A DNA stretch of 64,000 nt from Dinoroseobacter sp. (GTDB lineage Bacteria > Pseudomonadota > Alphaproteobacteria > Rhodobacterales > Rhodobacteraceae), in the NCBI GenBank assembly GCA_030066795.1, contig JASJAW010000037.1, positions 1 to 64,000 on the forward strand, written 5' to 3'. Shown here in pieces: positions 1 to 8,706 of this stretch. Made by a program: the position numbers and the translations under genes. Below the pieces are notes generated by a model that was given only the letters and a program-made list of their open reading frames with translations, had not been told where the DNA came from and made no database searches. Each line of letters opens with the position of its first letter. Within the stretch, counting starts at the first letter, position 1.

Positions 1-719
1 GAAAAAGCATCAAAGGTTTCCAAGTCCAGAGCGGACCCGGTAGAGCCCGGAGCACTCACATCATTATCATCAAGACTTGTTGCCCCGAATGAGAATGCGA
101 ACCGAAACCTTGGCTTGAACTCGGCGTCCGCCCCTTGCTCCGTGTTTCTGGTGACACCCAGTGGCATTGAAAGGTTGAGGCCAACGCGGTCCCGTTCGAC
201 AACCGGTATCAGAGTGACCCCATTTTCAAGCGGCTCGGTGAAGTACCAATTCGAGAGGATGGCAATGCTTGCCCCGGCCAGAACATCATCCGAGAAGTGC
301 TTTTCGGCTCGTACGCGTGTGTATCCCACGAACGTTGCGAGGATATACGCCGGAATACCATATCGCGACCCATAACGTGTCTGTAGGAAAGACGCTCCCG
401 TAAACGCGGCGGCTGTGTGGCCTGAAGGAAATGAGTTATCGGCGCTGTAGTTTGGGCGCCATTTGTCCACAAGGTACTTGGTCCCTTGCACAAAACCAAA
501 GGTTACGCCCGCGCTCTTTGCCAGCTGGCTGCGCCCCTCTGGATCATCGAAAGCATACGTCAACCCAAAGCCCGCCAGCGGGATCGCGAGCTGAAGGACA
601 TCTCCGATATCCTCCAGATCGCCAGTCGTATCAGCCTGCACGCGGTCCACTCGTGCGCAAGCAACTACAAGGACCAATAAGGGAAGACCGAGGGTCCTTA
701 CAAAGATGCGATCGTACAT
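1..719 (-). CDS. PAP2-family phosphatase, 3' end cut by window edge
   Basis: About 239 codons are visible; the C-terminus lies left of the window. The N-terminus is hydrophobic with a Cys near residue 20 (VVACARV), suggesting an exported protein or lipoprotein. All three motifs of the type 2 phosphatidic acid phosphatase superfamily are present: a KX6RP motif (K at the start of KYLVDKWRP), PSGH (in SFPSGHTAAAF) and RX5HX3D (in TRVRAEKHFSDD). Such enzymes remove phosphate from lipid or small organic phosphates at the membrane or in the periplasm. The stretch after the catalytic domain contains an alternating pattern (RFRFAFSF) that could be an outer-membrane strand, but this is uncertain. It starts 13 bp after the serine hydrolase gene upstream and may be co-transcribed with it. 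Substrate unknown. Confidence 0.85.
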   Translation of the reverse strand, partial: MYDRIFVRTLGLPLLVLVVACARVDRVQADTTGDLEDIGDVLQLAIPLAGFGLTYAFDDPEGRSQLAKSAGVTFGFVQGTKYLVDKWRPNYSADNSFPSGHTAAAFTGASFLQTRYGSRYGIPAYILATFVGYTRVRAEKHFSDDVLAGASIAILSNWYFTEPLENGVTLIPVVERDRVGLNLSMPLGVTRNTEQGADAEFKPRFRFAFSFGATSLDDNDVSAPGSTGSALDLETFDAF

Positions 720-732
720 CTTTGTCTATTTG

Positions 733-2037
733 CTACTCTCCAGAGATCGCATCGAGAACCGCTGGAACAAACTGGTGGAATTGCATCGCCGCAAAGCGCG
801 GGGTCTCTGCCATAGGATATGCACCGTTGAGCGCGATTACTGAGTTTGTCTCGCGGTTCATCACGCACATCTGGCCGTTGACGCCAACCATCGCCAGTAT
901 GCGGTAACCTCCAACATCGAGAATCCGGAACTGGTCTTTGTAGAAGCCATCGGACAGCGCGGACTCCTTTCCTTTCAACCATGCGCTGCGTACGGCATCG
1001 TTGCCTTCCCAGAGGTTCTCTACAAAATCCTTGGGTAGAACCTGCTCGCCATTTTCGTTCTGTCCCTCATTCAGAAAAAGCAAGCCGACCCTCGCGAGAT
1101 CCTTGGTCGCCATGTTCATGCCGGTGGACCCCATGGCCAGACCATGTTTGTCGGACATAAAATGGGCTTCTGCCGCAACCCCGGCTTTCTGAAGCAGATC
1201 CTGCTCAAGTATGGTGGTGAAGGAAGAACCGGTGGCGCGGTCTACGATGAGCCCCAGCAGTTCACTGTTCACGTCCTGATAGTCATACTTCTCACCCATC
1301 GCATAGTCTTGGCGTTCGGTGATCAAGGGGAAAAAGTCCATTGTGCCGCCCGGATACGCGGCGGATTTCTCCTGGCCGTAGTATCCCTGAGCTTCGGAAA
1401 GGCGCGTGTCCCAGTACTTCTCCGCCGTTCCCGCGGCCAAGACAACCGCCGTACGCATGTCCGACACTTCCTGGACGGTCGCGGATTCAAATGCAGTGCC
1501 GGCCAACTCTGGCACATAGTCAATTGCGGCATCTTCCCACGAGAGCGCCCCTTTCCCTACTGCAATTGCGGCAGCCATGGCGGTGAATGATTTGGACACC
1601 GACATGTCGAGGTGCGTGGAAAACTCGTTCAGACCATTGCCATAATGTTCATGGACCAGTTCACCATTTCGGATAATGACAGCGTTGTGGTTCTGCATGC
1701 GGTTCATGAGGAAGTCCCGCGCGCTCATCGGACCATCAAAATCCTCGACCATAACGCTGTCTAGGTCGAGTAGGGTTTCTCTAGTGGGGATCTCACGCAC
1801 GTAATCCCCTTTGCGCAGCGTATAGCTGTGAGAGAACTTATAGACATGCGGCATCGCCGACGCGATGAACTCGGGTGTATCCCAGTTTTCACCAGTCAAC
1901 CCAATGGCGGCTGCGGCCTCGATGAATGCTTGATCTGGTCCTTTGAAAGGCGGGGTCTGATCTGCGAATGCCGGCAGGGCCAAAACAGCGCTTGTGACCG
2001 CAACCATGGCGATCCGGCTTTGGTTTGAAAAGTTCAT
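733..2037 (-). CDS. Exported serine hydrolase, class C beta-lactamase / NylB-like (paralog 1)
   Basis: This 434-residue protein has an N-terminal signal peptide (cleavage near ALPAFA-DQ). It has the serine beta-lactamase-like fold: SxxK as SVSK at about residues 146-149 and the second motif as YxxxN in YDYQDVNSELLG, as in 6-aminohexanoate-dimer hydrolase (NylB) and EstB-type esterases. The expected reaction is hydrolysis of an ester or amide in the periplasm through an acyl-serine. ATG at 2037 is preferred over the in-frame TTG at 2040 because AAAGGGAACG lies at a proper distance. It is clearly paralogous to the genes at 6723-7997 and, more distantly, 3958-5325. It is not a typical AmpC: the KTG box is not evident. 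True substrate unknown. Confidence 0.88.
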   Translation of the reverse strand: MNFSNQSRIAMVAVTSAVLALPAFADQTPPFKGPDQAFIEAAAAIGLTGENWDTPEFIASAMPHVYKFSHSYTLRKGDYVREIPTRETLLDLDSVMVEDFDGPMSARDFLMNRMQNHNAVIIRNGELVHEHYGNGLNEFSTHLDMSVSKSFTAMAAAIAVGKGALSWEDAAIDYVPELAGTAFESATVQEVSDMRTAVVLAAGTAEKYWDTRLSEAQGYYGQEKSAAYPGGTMDFFPLITERQDYAMGEKYDYQDVNSELLGLIVDRATGSSFTTILEQDLLQKAGVAAEAHFMSDKHGLAMGSTGMNMATKDLARVGLLFLNEGQNENGEQVLPKDFVENLWEGNDAVRSAWLKGKESALSDGFYKDQFRILDVGGYRILAMVGVNGQMCVMNRETNSVIALNGAYPMAETPRFAAMQFHQFVPAVLDAISGE

Positions 2038-2055
2038 CAATTCGTTCCCTTTGTG

Positions 2056-2069
2056 GTCAGTCTCCTGAC
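2056..2069. promoter_or_regulatory. Small inverted repeat upstream of serine hydrolase 1
   Basis: GTCAG-tctc-CTGAC has perfect 5-bp arms and lies about 20-30 bp upstream of the ATG at 2037. It could be an operator for the local TetR protein or a leader hairpin. Five-bp arms are common by chance, so support is weak. Confidence 0.25.
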
Positions 2070-2192
2070 GTCTGGCTATAGGCTCCTAAGCCCCCAGAGC
2101 CGCACGTCTTTTCACGGTCGGTTTCTGTCCAACCGCGCCCGTCCACCCTATGCTTATTGGTGCGTTTGGCGGCCGGTGGCGATTGGCGTCGT

Positions 2193-3902
2193 TTAGAAGC
2201 TTACTTTTTCCTCACCCTCGTACACTTTGTCGCCCTCGAACCATGTCTCCAGCACAATGGTCTCGTGGATTTGGTTCGCCGGGATCGCCGTCAGATCCTG
2301 ATTAAGCACGATAAAGTTCGCGCGTTTGCCCGGTCGGATGCTGCCGATCTCGTTTTCCATGAACATCGCGTAAGCGCCGCCCATGGTGTAGGCGTACAGC
2401 ACATCATCCAGGTCTGCCGCACTGTCAGCGCCGAGGATCGGGTCGTCCTCTCCCGCGCCAGGTGCACGTCGCGTCACAAGTGTTTCGGTGTTGAGGAAGG
2501 GATCGGCTTTCGAGTCCTTGTAGTCCGATCCTATCGCCACGTTTATGCCAGCCCGCTGGACGGGTCCAAACGGCCAAACCTCCTGCAGCCGCTCTGGTCC
2601 GAGGTCGTCCGCTGCCGCGTTGGTGATTGGGCTTGGATACCAGTGGGCCGGCGAAAACTCGACCACGACGTTCGCGTATTTCATGCGATCGTAGTCGGCC
2701 GGATCAACGACCATGCTGTGCGCGATCTGGTTGCGCAGGGCGCGCACTTTTTCAGCGCCATGCTCCGCCATCGCCATCTCGGTGCCTTCCAGCACGATCT
2801 CGCCCCCGCGGTCACCGGTCGAATGCACCATCACATGCAGGCCCATGCCGTTGTATTTCACGATCTTATCGCGCAGCACGTCCGGCGGGGTGGCGGGCAG
2901 ACCGAAATTGTCAGTACCTGGATACGCCTCTTTGACCAGCATGGTCTGGCCGAAAACCACACCGTCGATGAAGAGCTTGACGCCATCGATCCGGAAGTTG
3001 TCGGACTCATACAGTTTGTGGTTCCGGATTACCTCCGCGTTGGAATACTGGCGGTAGAAATCGACCTCATAGATGGTCATCGAAACCTGCGCGTCGAGCG
3101 CCCCGCGTCGATCCAGGGTTTGCAGCGCTTCAGCCCAGAGGTGATCGCCCTGGGCGATCTTCACGCCGGTGATGCCCAGAGCGTGCATGCGCGGGAACAC
3201 TGCTGCGCCCGCGGCGGTGACCTCCTCCAGGGTATAATTCGGCGAAAAGCGGAACACTTCCTGCATCGCCGTCTCGTAGAGAAGACCGTTTAGCTTTCCG
3301 TCTTCGTCTCGCCCGAAATAGCCGCCGACTGGGTCGGGTGTGTCATCCGTGATGCCGGAGAGCTCAAGCGCCTTGGAATTGGCAATCGCGACATGCCCGG
3401 TCTCGTCCTCGATGATGACGGGGCGGTCCGGGACGATGGTGTCCATCAAGGCCGCATTGATCGGCGTATCGGCAAATGTCGCGTAGGTAAATGCCGCGCC
3501 GATCAACCACTCCCTGTTCGGGTTGGCGTCAGAAAAGGCTCTGACACGATCCGAAAACTCCTCCACGCTCAGAACGCGGTCGACAGGGAGTTCCAAGTCG
3601 ACGTCGATAAAGAGCTGCGAACGAAGAGGATGTGAGTGCGCATCATTGAAGCCGGGCATCACGAACTGGCCTTCGAGGTCGATCACCTCGGTGTTCTCGC
3701 CGGTCACGCTCTCCATGTCCTCGGCCGATCCCACCTTGAGGAACCGGCCGTCTCGCAGCGCGAAGGCCTCGACCATCGGTTGATCGCTTTCCACGGTATA
3801 AATGCGCCCGTTGGTGAATACGGTGTCGGCGTCTTGAGCCACCGCCAGCTGGGGGCTGAGAAGTAGGCCGGCCACAAAGACGGCATTCGTCCAGTTCTTC
3901 AT
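2193..3902 (-). CDS. Exported YtcJ-type metal-dependent amidohydrolase
   Basis: The 569-residue protein has a signal peptide (cleavage near QLAVA-QD). It belongs to the amidohydrolase-3 (YtcJ-like) branch of the amidohydrolase superfamily: an opening beta domain (DTVFTNGRIYT), the first metal ligands in FNDAHSHPLRSQ, VMVHSTGDRG and IAHS mid-protein, an Asp-containing VAIGSDYKDSK, and a C-terminal beta domain (GSIRPGKRANFIVL). These enzymes hydrolyse C-N or C-O bonds in cyclic or acyl compounds. The start is supported by AAAGGAG 7 bp before the ATG. It lies between two secreted serine hydrolases on the same strand, so it probably acts in the periplasm on a related substrate or its product. Most YtcJ relatives have no assigned substrate. 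Confidence 0.88.
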   Translation of the reverse strand: MKNWTNAVFVAGLLLSPQLAVAQDADTVFTNGRIYTVESDQPMVEAFALRDGRFLKVGSAEDMESVTGENTEVIDLEGQFVMPGFNDAHSHPLRSQLFIDVDLELPVDRVLSVEEFSDRVRAFSDANPNREWLIGAAFTYATFADTPINAALMDTIVPDRPVIIEDETGHVAIANSKALELSGITDDTPDPVGGYFGRDEDGKLNGLLYETAMQEVFRFSPNYTLEEVTAAGAAVFPRMHALGITGVKIAQGDHLWAEALQTLDRRGALDAQVSMTIYEVDFYRQYSNAEVIRNHKLYESDNFRIDGVKLFIDGVVFGQTMLVKEAYPGTDNFGLPATPPDVLRDKIVKYNGMGLHVMVHSTGDRGGEIVLEGTEMAMAEHGAEKVRALRNQIAHSMVVDPADYDRMKYANVVVEFSPAHWYPSPITNAAADDLGPERLQEVWPFGPVQRAGINVAIGSDYKDSKADPFLNTETLVTRRAPGAGEDDPILGADSAADLDDVLYAYTMGGAYAMFMENEIGSIRPGKRANFIVLNQDLTAIPANQIHETIVLETWFEGDKVYEGEEKVSF

Positions 3903-3957
3903 TCCAAACTCCTTTCATCGCATTTCGTGTGTTCGTTCCGCTGAATGCGGATCGCGG

Positions 3958-5325
3958 TTATTTGGCCATCTCTTCGAAGATCGTCATCATGATCTGATCG
4001 ACGTAGAGCATCACCATTGTCAGGCCCGACGGCTCGCGATAGGCGCCGGTCAGTGCGACGATGGTGCCGGTCTTGTGGTCAAAGGCAGAGTACTGGCCAT
4101 TCACCCCGATCATGGTCGAAAACGTTCGTCCCTTGTAATTCACGGTGCGCCACTGGTTCTTGTAAAAGGCGTCTGGCATAATCAGCGCTTCGTAGGACTT
4201 CTTGGGCCATGCGGCGCGCACCTGGTCGTCGCCGTTGAGCACCTGCTCAACGTATTTTGTGGGCAGAACCTGCTCGCCTTTCCAGTTCTTGCCGCCATTC
4301 GCCATCAGGTAGCTGCCGATCGCGAAATCACGCGTGGTCATGTTCAGCGCCCCAGAGGCTGCCGCGTCTTTAGCCACGTTCACATACATCGCGGTGTCGC
4401 TGGTAAAGCCGCCGCGCTGCCACAAGTGGGTCTCCATGAATTCCGGGAGCGTCATGCCGCTGGCGCGCACCACGGCCAGTCCCAGCAACTCTGTGTTGAT
4501 ATCACGATAGTCGTAGATTTCACCCGGCGCGGCACCCGGTTTGATCTGCGGCAGGTAGACCTTCGACAGGTATTCGGTGAACGAGTTGATTTCGCCATGT
4601 GCGTCCGGACGCGGGATCAACTGTCCGTCTTTTTCGATATGCCCGTTATAGCCCAGCGCCGATGGCATGGAGCTGTCCCAGGACCCGTCCGCGCCAGCGC
4701 CCAGCGCGGCCCAGTGGTAGCCTTCTCGGTTCTTCGGAATGCTCAGAGCGCCTGCGGTCATGTCTGAGAAATAGCGCAGCGGAATATCGGCCCATTCGGT
4801 GCCTTCCACTTCGTTGATGTATTTGCCGACTGGGTCATCAAGGCTGATCAGCCCCTGTTCCTCGGCAATGAACGCCGCCATCGACGAGAACGACTTGGAC
4901 GCGGACATCAGGTGGTTCAGCGTGTTTTCGTCCGTCCCGTTCCAATAGTCCTCGCCCAGGATCTGACCATCCCGGTTCATCACGACGTAATTCTGGATGT
5001 TGGCGCGGTCGCGCATCACGTCGTAGAGCGAGATTCTGCGGCCCGGGATCACGTCATCCAGCATGATGGCCGCCGGATCGAAGCCACCGATCACCTCCAA
5101 AGGCATGGCGTTGTCCGGGTCGTGGTGGACTTGCGCCCAATGGTGATACAGGTGGGCGTCGGCCATTGTGAAATGGACGAAGCGTTGCTCTTCCCAGTTC
5201 TCGACGCCTGCGCCGAAGAAGTTCAGATTTTCTTCCATGCGCGGGTCTGGATCGTGGTAGGTCACCGCGCTGGCTGGCAATACCGCGACCACAGTCAGCA
5301 CCGGGACAAGAAGCAAGTGTTTCAC
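3958..5325 (-). CDS. Exported serine hydrolase, class C beta-lactamase-like (paralog 2)
   Basis: A protein of 455 residues from GTG at 5325, preferred because AGGGAAG precedes it and a clean signal peptide follows (KHLLLVPVLTVVAVLPASA); the ATG 69 bp upstream would add a basic tail before the signal. SxxK appears as SASK at 141-144, in the context HLMSASKSFSSMAAF, and the second motif as YDYRDINTELLG. Domain layout matches the other two serine hydrolases in the cluster, but it is the most divergent. Late motifs VNGQYSAFDHKTGTIV contain KTG, though its register with the beta-lactamase KTG box is uncertain. It lies 55 bp upstream of the amidohydrolase in the same direction, so the two are likely one transcript. 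Confidence 0.87.
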   Translation of the reverse strand: MKHLLLVPVLTVVAVLPASAVTYHDPDPRMEENLNFFGAGVENWEEQRFVHFTMADAHLYHHWAQVHHDPDNAMPLEVIGGFDPAAIMLDDVIPGRRISLYDVMRDRANIQNYVVMNRDGQILGEDYWNGTDENTLNHLMSASKSFSSMAAFIAEEQGLISLDDPVGKYINEVEGTEWADIPLRYFSDMTAGALSIPKNREGYHWAALGAGADGSWDSSMPSALGYNGHIEKDGQLIPRPDAHGEINSFTEYLSKVYLPQIKPGAAPGEIYDYRDINTELLGLAVVRASGMTLPEFMETHLWQRGGFTSDTAMYVNVAKDAAASGALNMTTRDFAIGSYLMANGGKNWKGEQVLPTKYVEQVLNGDDQVRAAWPKKSYEALIMPDAFYKNQWRTVNYKGRTFSTMIGVNGQYSAFDHKTGTIVALTGAYREPSGLTMVMLYVDQIMMTIFEEMAK

Positions 5326-5393
5326 GTTCGTCTTCCCTGTTTTCCTTGGCCTCGATTTGGCCGATTTCCGCGATGCCGGCGTTTCTGACGGCA

Positions 5394-5405
5394 CTGACCG
5401 GTCAG
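5394..5405. promoter_or_regulatory. Perfect palindrome, candidate TetR-family operator
   Basis: CTGACCGGTCAG is a perfect 12-bp palindrome about 70 bp upstream of the GTG start at 5325. Its core, TGACCGGTCA, resembles many TetR-family operators, and a TetR-family gene lies at 8065-8706 in the same cluster. The link between the two is inference. Confidence 0.45.
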
Positions 5406-5529
5406 AGAGGCTTCGTTAATTCGAACTCGTGGCCTGAGCCGGACGGTCTGTTGTGCGTAATCTCGCGCCCGGAACACTCGGCAACGGAACACCCTGCCGC
5501 CGCCACCTGTTAGTCAGTCCAAAGACCGA

Positions 5530-6411
5530 CTACGGCAATATCCAAGAAACCCCGAATTTGAACTGAGCATCGTTGCTGCCGTCAGGCGAAACTGCCAAAG
5601 CGTAGATGCCCGCATTGATATCGAGCAGGTCCCCGCCACTCAAAACGAAGGTTTTCCCAAAGGTCGCGCCAATTGGGACCACCCATTCGTCAGCATCCCA
5701 ATTGTAGCTGATAGTGTTGGAGTAGCCGACGTAGGACCCGCCGAGAAAATTCTCCAAGTTATAAAACACGATGGGCTGTATCGTCGTCAGGGAGAAATCG
5801 TCTTCGCCCCAAAGGTGCCCGACAACCCCACCATAAGCGAGGTCGCCCGCAAACCCGAAACCCACCAGTGCAAGACCAGCCCCGAAGCCAGGTCCTTCGT
5901 AACCGCTTTCGGCGGTATCAAGCGAAGCTTGAACGCCATAGCCGAGCTTGAAACTGCCAGGCTCCGCTTCTGGCACATAGAATGCCTGAATAATCGTGTC
6001 GCTGAAACCGAACGAGGTTCCGGCATCGCTACCAGCTTGAGGGAACACCGGCAGACCAGAGCCGTCTCCTGAAACACCGCCTGGCAGCCCCACATAGGGT
6101 ATTAAGCCGCGCAAGATGACATTGGCCGTGTCGCCTTCAAAGGAATACACGGGCTGGAGCTGGAGATTATATGTTGTGCTGTCGCTGTTGGGGCCAAAGC
6201 CAATCGTATTGTCGGTCAACAACCCGGCGATCGGTGCAAGCGGGTCCTGCGCTTTTCGTGCCGCTTGGCAGGCTTCGTCACAGTCTTCATCCGCCCAAAC
6301 AGCAAACGGACAAACCAGGAGTGCGAAACCGAGGATAACAGAGGATGTGAGGCCTGACGGACAACGATTCCAAGTATTTCGTCGGCGAGCTGCGGAGACC
6401 TTAGCGTTCAA
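5530..6411 (-). CDS. Probable outer-membrane beta-barrel protein
   Basis: About 293 residues with a signal-like hydrophobic stretch (SVILGFALLVCPFAVWA-DED) after a basic N-terminus. The start is uncertain: no ATG fits, and TTG at 6411 has GAGG 6 bp upstream, while TTG at 6423 is an alternative. The mature part has alternating, aromatic-rich strands, repeated Gly-rich segments and a terminal Trp-Ile-Leu-Pro, which suit an outer-membrane barrel. Segments such as NPLAxI/DPLAPI and IGFGP recall the protein at 52626-53435, so the two may belong to one transporter-like family. It could let the substrate of the neighbouring secreted hydrolases into the periplasm; this role is inferred from position only. 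Confidence 0.6.
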   Translation of the reverse strand: MNAKVSAARRRNTWNRCPSGLTSSVILGFALLVCPFAVWADEDCDEACQAARKAQDPLAPIAGLLTDNTIGFGPNSDSTTYNLQLQPVYSFEGDTANVILRGLIPYVGLPGGVSGDGSGLPVFPQAGSDAGTSFGFSDTIIQAFYVPEAEPGSFKLGYGVQASLDTAESGYEGPGFGAGLALVGFGFAGDLAYGGVVGHLWGEDDFSLTTIQPIVFYNLENFLGGSYVGYSNTISYNWDADEWVVPIGATFGKTFVLSGGDLLDINAGIYALAVSPDGSNDAQFKFGVSWILP

Positions 6412-6722
6412 GACAAACCTCAAGAAAAAGTCGGTGGAAAGGACAACTTCTAAATACGCAAATCGACGCTAGTCTGCTTATTTGCGAGTCGTCTACAGTT
6501 TTCTTTTTTCAGGCGCGGGAATTTGCCCATATGCCGAATTTCGCAAAAAAAATACTCGACAAGAATCGAGTTTAGTGTCTGCTTTACATGAAAGCTCTTT
6601 GCCTATCGCCGTGGTTTCTGGCCTGCTCTTGTCCTCCATTCAGGGTCCTTAGCCGCTGCAAGGGAGGGAGATTTCAGAGGTTTGCATTACTGACTTTTCG
6701 ATTATTGGAACGGGTATTTTTT
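6412..6722. other. Divergent intergenic region, barrel protein / serine hydrolase 3
   Basis: About 310 bp between divergently transcribed genes, AT-richer than its surroundings and presumably carrying both promoters. It holds one clear inverted repeat (6554-6571). No convincing coding sequence is seen; an in-frame ATG at 6588 would extend hydrolase 3 with a Cys-rich, non-homologous leader before its signal peptide. Confidence 0.5.
6554..6571. promoter_or_regulatory. Inverted repeat, candidate operator
   Basis: ACTCGA-caagaa-TCGAGT has perfect 6-bp arms in an AT-rich stretch of the divergent intergenic region, about 150 bp upstream of the hydrolase 3 ATG. It could be a regulator site or a short hairpin. 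It does not match the CTGACCGGTCAG palindrome upstream of hydrolase 2. Confidence 0.35.
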
Positions 6723-7997
6723 ATGTTGAACAGAATGGCAATTGCTTGCGTTGCAGCCGCGCTCTCGGGCCCCAGTGTCGCAGAAAACATAGTTCCACCT
6801 GATCGCACCTTCATCGAAGCGGTGCAGGGGTTTGGCATCACACAACAGACGTGGGACGCAGCTGAGTATGCCGCGGTCACTTTTCCGAATGCCTACAAGT
6901 TTACACGACATTACGTGGTCGAGCCGGGGACCGCCGTCGCGCCAGAAACATGGCAGGCCGACGGGGGCCTTGACCTCGCTTCACTGACCGCAAGGGATGC
7001 GGACGGAGCATTTGATATCCAGACGCTGCTCAGAGATCGCTTAAAGAACCATTCCATGGTCGTCCTCAAAGGAGACAGGCTTCTGCACCAACATTTCTGG
7101 AACGGGATGGCGCCGGATTCTACGCATCTCGATATGTCGGTTACGAAGTCTTTCACGGCTATTCTTGCCGGGATCGCCGCTTCTGAAGGCCTCTTGGATA
7201 TGGCGGCTCCCGTTGAAAGCTATCTGCCGCGCTTCGCGGGGACAGCTTTTGAAGGCGTGTCCATGCAGGACGTCGCCGACATGAACTCTGGTCTGGATAT
7301 CCCGACACCGCCCTTCCTGTCCTGGGATCCGGCGTTCACCGAAGCGCAAGAATGGAACGGCCAGAACGACAGTGGGTTGAACGGGATTGAAGACTACCTC
7401 GTCACCATCGCGAACCGGAAATACGATCCCGGCACGCATTACCAGTATCAGGATCCAAATACAGAAGTGCTTGGACTGGCCGTGGAAGCTGCCACAGGGG
7501 TTGGGCTGGCCAAATACCTAGAGGACAAGATCTGGACCAAGCTCGGCGCAGAAGGCGTGGCCTATTGGATGGCCGACGCCTCCGGAGCGACCGTTGCCTC
7601 CGGCGGCTTGAACATGCGAACGCGCGATCTGGCGCGCGTGGGGCGCATGATGCTCAATGGCGGGCGCAATCATCTCGGTGAGCAAGTCATCCCCGAGGCG
7701 TTTATTGAAGCTCTCTGGCAAGGCAACGACCGTGTCCGCGCCGCATGGAGCGTCGGGAAAGAGGCGGCTCTGGCCCCGAACGGATGGTACAAAGACCAGA
7801 TCCGGATACTGGACATCGGAGGGCATCGTTTCATGGCGTTTGTTGGCATCCATGGTCAGATCATGGTCGCCGAGCCTGAGAGTCAGACCATTATTGCCAT
7901 GAACGGCGGCTATCCGCAGACTGAGACCCAACGCATGAATTCGCTTATCTTTCTGGAGGTTGTGCCCACAATCCTTGATGCCACATCGGGCATCTAG
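6723..7997 (+). CDS. Exported serine hydrolase, class C beta-lactamase / NylB-like (paralog 3)
   Basis: A 424-residue protein starting at ATG 6723, chosen because a signal peptide follows at once (AIACVAAALSGPSVA-EN). SxxK is SVTK at 139-142 in HLDMSVTKSFTAIL, and the second motif is YQYQDPNTEVLGLA, the YxxxN form seen in NylB-like enzymes. It shares long stretches with the protein at 733-2037 (FIEA, YKF, HLDMS, AGTAFE, GxYPxxET), so these two arose by duplication. It is transcribed opposite to the other hydrolases and in the same direction as the following TetR and CDF-like genes. Likely a periplasmic esterase or amidase; substrate unknown. Confidence 0.88.
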   Translation: MLNRMAIACVAAALSGPSVAENIVPPDRTFIEAVQGFGITQQTWDAAEYAAVTFPNAYKFTRHYVVEPGTAVAPETWQADGGLDLASLTARDADGAFDIQTLLRDRLKNHSMVVLKGDRLLHQHFWNGMAPDSTHLDMSVTKSFTAILAGIAASEGLLDMAAPVESYLPRFAGTAFEGVSMQDVADMNSGLDIPTPPFLSWDPAFTEAQEWNGQNDSGLNGIEDYLVTIANRKYDPGTHYQYQDPNTEVLGLAVEAATGVGLAKYLEDKIWTKLGAEGVAYWMADASGATVASGGLNMRTRDLARVGRMMLNGGRNHLGEQVIPEAFIEALWQGNDRVRAAWSVGKEAALAPNGWYKDQIRILDIGGHRFMAFVGIHGQIMVAEPESQTIIAMNGGYPQTETQRMNSLIFLEVVPTILDATSGI

Positions 7998-8064
7998 GGG
8001 GATTTGCCTCTGAAGTCAGAACGTGATCAGGTGGCGTGCACGTACGATTACGAATGTTGTCCGG

Positions 8065-8706
8065 ATGAAGCACAGTTCACGCGGTTTAGAGAGAATGGAA
8101 GCGCTGGTCGCAGCAGGCTTGCGGTTGCTGAAAGACAATGATCTTCCCAGTATTTCCTTACATAACATCGCCGCGGAAGCGGGTATCCCGCCAAGCTCTG
8201 CCTATCATTTCTTTGCGAGCGCAGACGCTGTCTTTGCTGAGATTGCGCGTCGGTTTGGTGAACAGCTTATTGGTGCTGCTCTGGCGCCCTACGAAGAAGC
8301 CGAATTGGTCAGTTGGGAAACCTTGTTTCGAACCGCAGCGATGCGTGGCGTGGCGCTCTATGAGCGCAATCCCGGGTATTGCCGCGTGATACTGGGCGCC
8401 ACAACGAAACCCGATATCAAGTCTGCCGACCGGGAAAACGATTTCGAACTCGGACGGCAGTTCTACGCCTTGATGGGGCGTCATTTCATCTTGCCGGCAG
8501 TGGAGTGTCCTGAGCAACGGATGTTTCACGCAATCGCGATCTTCGATCTCTTCCTCTGCTTGTCTTATCAACGTGAGGGTTTCCTGAAGGCAGAGCTGGT
8601 CGAGGATGGTCTATCCGCTTCGACGTCCTACCTCCGTCAGTTCATCCCACCTAGTATTCCGCGTCGGGAGTACCTTTCCGCTTCACCTGAGAGCAGTCTC
8701 GCCTGA
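8065..8706 (+). CDS. TetR-family transcriptional regulator
   Basis: About 213 residues from ATG 8065; GTG at 8023 is a possible earlier start that would add 14 residues. The N-terminal helix-turn-helix is clear (DLPSISLHNIAAEAGIPPSSAYHFFASADAVFAEIARRF), with the usual Y-H-F-F motif after the recognition helix. The C-terminal ligand domain has no recognisable ligand signature. It follows hydrolase 3 and overlaps the next gene by one base (TGATG), so the two are translationally coupled. It is the best candidate regulator of the exported-hydrolase cluster, with the palindrome at 5394-5405 a possible target. Confidence 0.88.
   Translation: MKHSSRGLERMEALVAAGLRLLKDNDLPSISLHNIAAEAGIPPSSAYHFFASADAVFAEIARRFGEQLIGAALAPYEEAELVSWETLFRTAAMRGVALYERNPGYCRVILGATTKPDIKSADRENDFELGRQFYALMGRHFILPAVECPEQRMFHAIAIFDLFLCLSYQREGFLKAELVEDGLSASTSYLRQFIPPSIPRREYLSASPESSLA

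Noticed and set aside
2157-3293. Long plus-strand frame of 378 residues
   Set aside because: It runs antisense through the amidohydrolase gene, is His/Arg-rich and lacks recognisable domains.
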